From Bryum argenteum (lineage: Eukaryota > Streptophyta > Bryopsida > Bryales > Bryaceae): a DNA stretch of 64,000 bases. Positions 60,996 to 64,000 of this stretch are shown one piece after another (the first letter of the stretch is position 1; each line of letters starts with the position of its first letter). The notes below the pieces were generated by a model. The model had not been told where the DNA came from. It was given only the letters and a program-made list of their open reading frames with translations, and did not search any database. The stretch covers positions 13,842,648-13,906,647 of the forward strand of contig CM073329.1 in assembly GCA_037043015.1 (NCBI GenBank), given 5' to 3'. The position numbers and the translations under genes were made by a program.

Positions 60996-63900
60996 AACCA
61001 ACAAATCCTATAGCCACATTTGCTATTACACAAAATGGTAAGTGAATCACTTTAAACCATGCATAGACAAATTCAGAAAACCCACGTGTACAAATATAAT
61101 CCACTCACACTCATAAATGGTAAAACATGACAAAAAAGAGAATCTTCAACAATTCGCCCAACTTATGCATGATATTCTTACCAAATCATGCACAAAAGCA
61201 ATAGATCTCCGCCCACAAACTTATCAACAAGTACCAACAACAACAACAACCTCGAGACGTAATCACATTCTTTTGCAATAAAAATGAATCATATGGTAAT
61301 CCTGTAGCTTCCTGAATTCTTTTATAATTGAAATGAACCACCATGACACTCAACCACACTAATAAAGTGTAAACTTACACATTCTCTTGGAAAACGCAAC
61401 AACATGATATGACCTATCAACGTGATCGCGGCTCCGGGCGGCAGCAGATTCCTTTCATACCAGTTTTACCATATAATCTGATTGCTCGCTCTGCACGGAT
61501 GCACTTTCGTTTAATTAATATGCTAACCGGGTCTTAAAAAAATGAGAAAAAGAGAAAGAATCGATGCCCATTCTCCACAGACAGTTTTTGCTGACATGAT
61601 CAGAGTTATAAAACTGAAATGGTGGGGTTGAGCAATGAACAAGAATGCAGTTTATCAATTGATAACTAGCATTTGATGATTGTCGTACCTTAGGAACGAT
61701 GACAGATGTACGAGTACGGCACCGACAAACAGATAGGGACGATTTACCATATAACCATATAGATTGAATGTTAGCGTACTTCTGCATGGCGATCTGATCA
61801 GAGAGTCCAAGGAATCGGTACAGACAGAACGAGGAATCAGTACTACTGTTACGATCTTACCGATTGTTCAGATCGATGCTACCAATTGTTGCGATCAACG
61901 GTCGATTCGTCGATTCTGAACCAGTCGTTGAAGAAAGCTAGTACTGTTCGTCGGTAAGGAAAGCTAGCACCCAGGATTATTATTTTAATATGAAGAAGAA
62001 GCATGGTGGGGTAACTGGGGTTTACTGTTCCTTACGTAAGGACACAGTTTGACCTATTCCTGGAAACATACTAAAGTGCTCCGTTGTTGCTAAAGTAGCT
62101 TCCTCGATCTAGCGAGTGTCGGGAATCATCGGTAGAGCCTAGCTTTAAATAGTAGATTGCTCGATCAGGTCCGAGAAACGATCGATAGATCGGCCGGGGC
62201 AACAGGATCGAAGCTTTCTGTTGCTAGAGAATCGATCGGTAAGACATGCATTGAATCATGGGCGCAACCATGGGTTCCTATTGCTATTGCTACTTCTTAC
62301 TGTTGATTCGACGACGGTAAACTGCAGTTTTTCTGCCCCTTCCCTGATTTTCATAGTGGTTTTTTCTGATAGATTCGATGCTAAAGCACTTTGACAGACA
62401 GAATTGCGCAAGAATGTTCGGCTCTTTTATGAAAATTACGGTTTGCGGTCTTAGGTGTCAAAAACGAGGAGTGTGAAATGGTAAAAATGGTAGTTTTGCA
62501 AAAATCTTGTGTAGGAAACTTCGAATGGAAGGAATATATGGTAGGGTTTTTGTTCGAGGGAATTTATGTGATGGCAGATAATGAATGGAAGATGGTCGAA
62601 TTAAAGACTGAGGTTGAGTGTCGTGAATGCCGAAAACCAATGATCCGGGTAATTTGACTGCTGGCTCATTACTAATAAGCCTAGTAAAATGGCTAAATAA
62701 TCCGCTTGAATCTTGCAATGATCTTTACCCCAGGACCCTCCAGATGGCATGCTTAATACAATTGCATGCAGACAACATAATGAAAACAATCCCAGTGTCT
62801 TTATTCCTTTAATGAAATAATCACTGTCTTTATTTCTACTTCTACTATTATTGTTTTACCCTTATACGCTCGTGGGATCTGGCAGCCCAAAATTGGGTCA
62901 CAGATCTTTCTGATTTTGAGAAATAAAAACTTGGAAGATTTCCAAGATCTCAAATTTGGACAAACTTTATAAGAAATAACTCAAAAATTATAAGAAATTA
63001 AGAAGATTATTTTTGTAAGTTTTGGAGGCTGCTCTTGTGAAAGTTGACAAACTTTCTGAACTTAGGTTACTTAGGAACTTTAATAATTATTTGGTTATGA
63101 AAATATTTCTATAATTTTAAAGTCTAAATTTAAACTCCCAAATTAGACTTGAAACCTTTAATTTCTAGATGAAGGATCTAAAATTGGAATTCGACTTTGA
63201 AATTTTTACCACATACACTTTGTAGTATAAGGAGCAGCTTATAAAACTCTATAAAAACAATATTACTTATAATCCTTTCAAAATGGGTGCCCGAACTTGC
63301 AAAAATCCATCTTGGGTCTTGAGAATATTTAGGAGTTAAAGGAGAAGCTCAAGAGTGATCTCTAGATGGTCACATTTAGAATTTGTGAATTTAAAATAAA
63401 ATAAAAATTCAAAAAATAAAAATAATGGAAAATCTAACCTTGGGATCTTCTTTATAGATATCTAATTAGGCTAATCTTTATCAAATTTCACCATACGGAT
63501 CTTGAGATATATTGAGTCAAAGTTTCAATTTTTGTAAAAGGGCGCAATAATTTTAAGCAAATCAACCTGACTTGTGCTACTCTTTTCTATAAGGGTTTAA
63601 AAGGCCAATGAAAATTGCTAAAAGATTTCTAATTCGAGAGTAATTTGAGATGATAGACGGAACATGTGTGTGAAAGCTTAGTTGAAGATGACATATGATG
63701 ACAACATGCAAAATAAGTGGGCGCGTGCGAAAGCCCAGTTGCAAGATGAGATACGGAGGCTACATAAACTAGTAGAGTCTGAATTTCTTCTCTAACACTA
63801 ACACCATATGATGTTTCATGATGACACTTGTCCTCATGTTCAACTTATTCACTAAGTTACACTTAGTATTAAATAGTATATAAAATGTTAAACAAAACTC

Positions 63901-64000
63901 AATGGTATATTGTTCTTGACCCTATTTATATTTCAGACGACACTACAAGTTTATAAATTAATTGTAAGTGTTGAGCAAAGGTTTGAACCTAAGGCCTCAT
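60996..64000. other. Right-end intergenic DNA
   Basis: No gene is firmly supported. Between about 61400 and 62350 the sequence is less AT-rich with many CGATC words. A 90-codon minus frame at 61787-61515 contains a possible donor (CCTAAG-GTACGA), so a first exon or promoter of an unseen gene is conceivable. The 63190-63340 stretch is another copy of the repeat seen at 55960-56140. Confidence 0.4.

Noticed and set aside
63975..64000. GGTTTGAACC word at the right edge resembling a tRNA T-arm
   Set aside because: No matching acceptor, D or anticodon arms in the preceding 80 bases.

Overview
This is plant nuclear DNA. The genes are split by many short introns (mostly 60-250 bp, GT-AG), the intergenic DNA is AT-rich and full of plant-type DNA transposons, and the gene set includes a chlorophyll-breakdown enzyme. 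The compact introns inside long genes, together with piggyBac-like and Tc1/mariner-like debris, make me lean towards a bryophyte or another early-diverging streptophyte. The species cannot be fixed from the sequence. There are no operons, bacterial ribosome sites, CRISPR arrays or recognisable RNA genes.

Left block (1-12.8 kb, + strand): a nearly complete VPS8 gene (CORVET endosomal tethering subunit, 18 exons visible, 5' end possibly outside the window), then a complete nine-exon cofactor-independent phosphoglycerate mutase gene (glycolysis).

Repeat block (12.8-31.9 kb): a 260-bp TTAA-flanked MITE; an (AT)n tract; copy A of a 1.9-kb segmental duplication carrying a truncated red chlorophyll catabolite reductase (RCCR) pseudogene; a complete 3,677-bp non-autonomous CACTA element with TCA target duplications; a 54-bp palindromic tandem array; a decayed piggyBac transposase whose upstream reading frames are split by a 694-bp CACTA-type MITE; then copy B of the duplication, about 97-98% like copy A by eye and containing the 3' half of the intact RCCR gene.

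Gene block (31.3-47.6 kb, - strand): intact two-exon RCCR (chloroplast chlorophyll catabolism), preceded by a 28-bp minisatellite, then a 13-kb PRT6-type N-recognin E3 ligase gene with a UBR box, a RING-H2 finger interrupted by a long insert, an in-frame eight-unit 27-bp coding repeat, and the typical C-terminal UBR domain.

Right block (47.6-64 kb): no convincing host gene. It holds a Tc1/mariner C-terminal relic, two short related coding relics (possibly hAT/DUF659), a second TTAA MITE, a Harbinger-type MITE with TTA duplications, dispersed repeats shared with the 22-kb and 28-kb regions, and a 76-bp tandem array.

The four host genes are single-copy housekeeping or catabolic functions with no evident shared pathway. 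The most unusual content is the layered transposon history and the partial RCCR duplication. I found no candidate for a wholly new multi-gene system.
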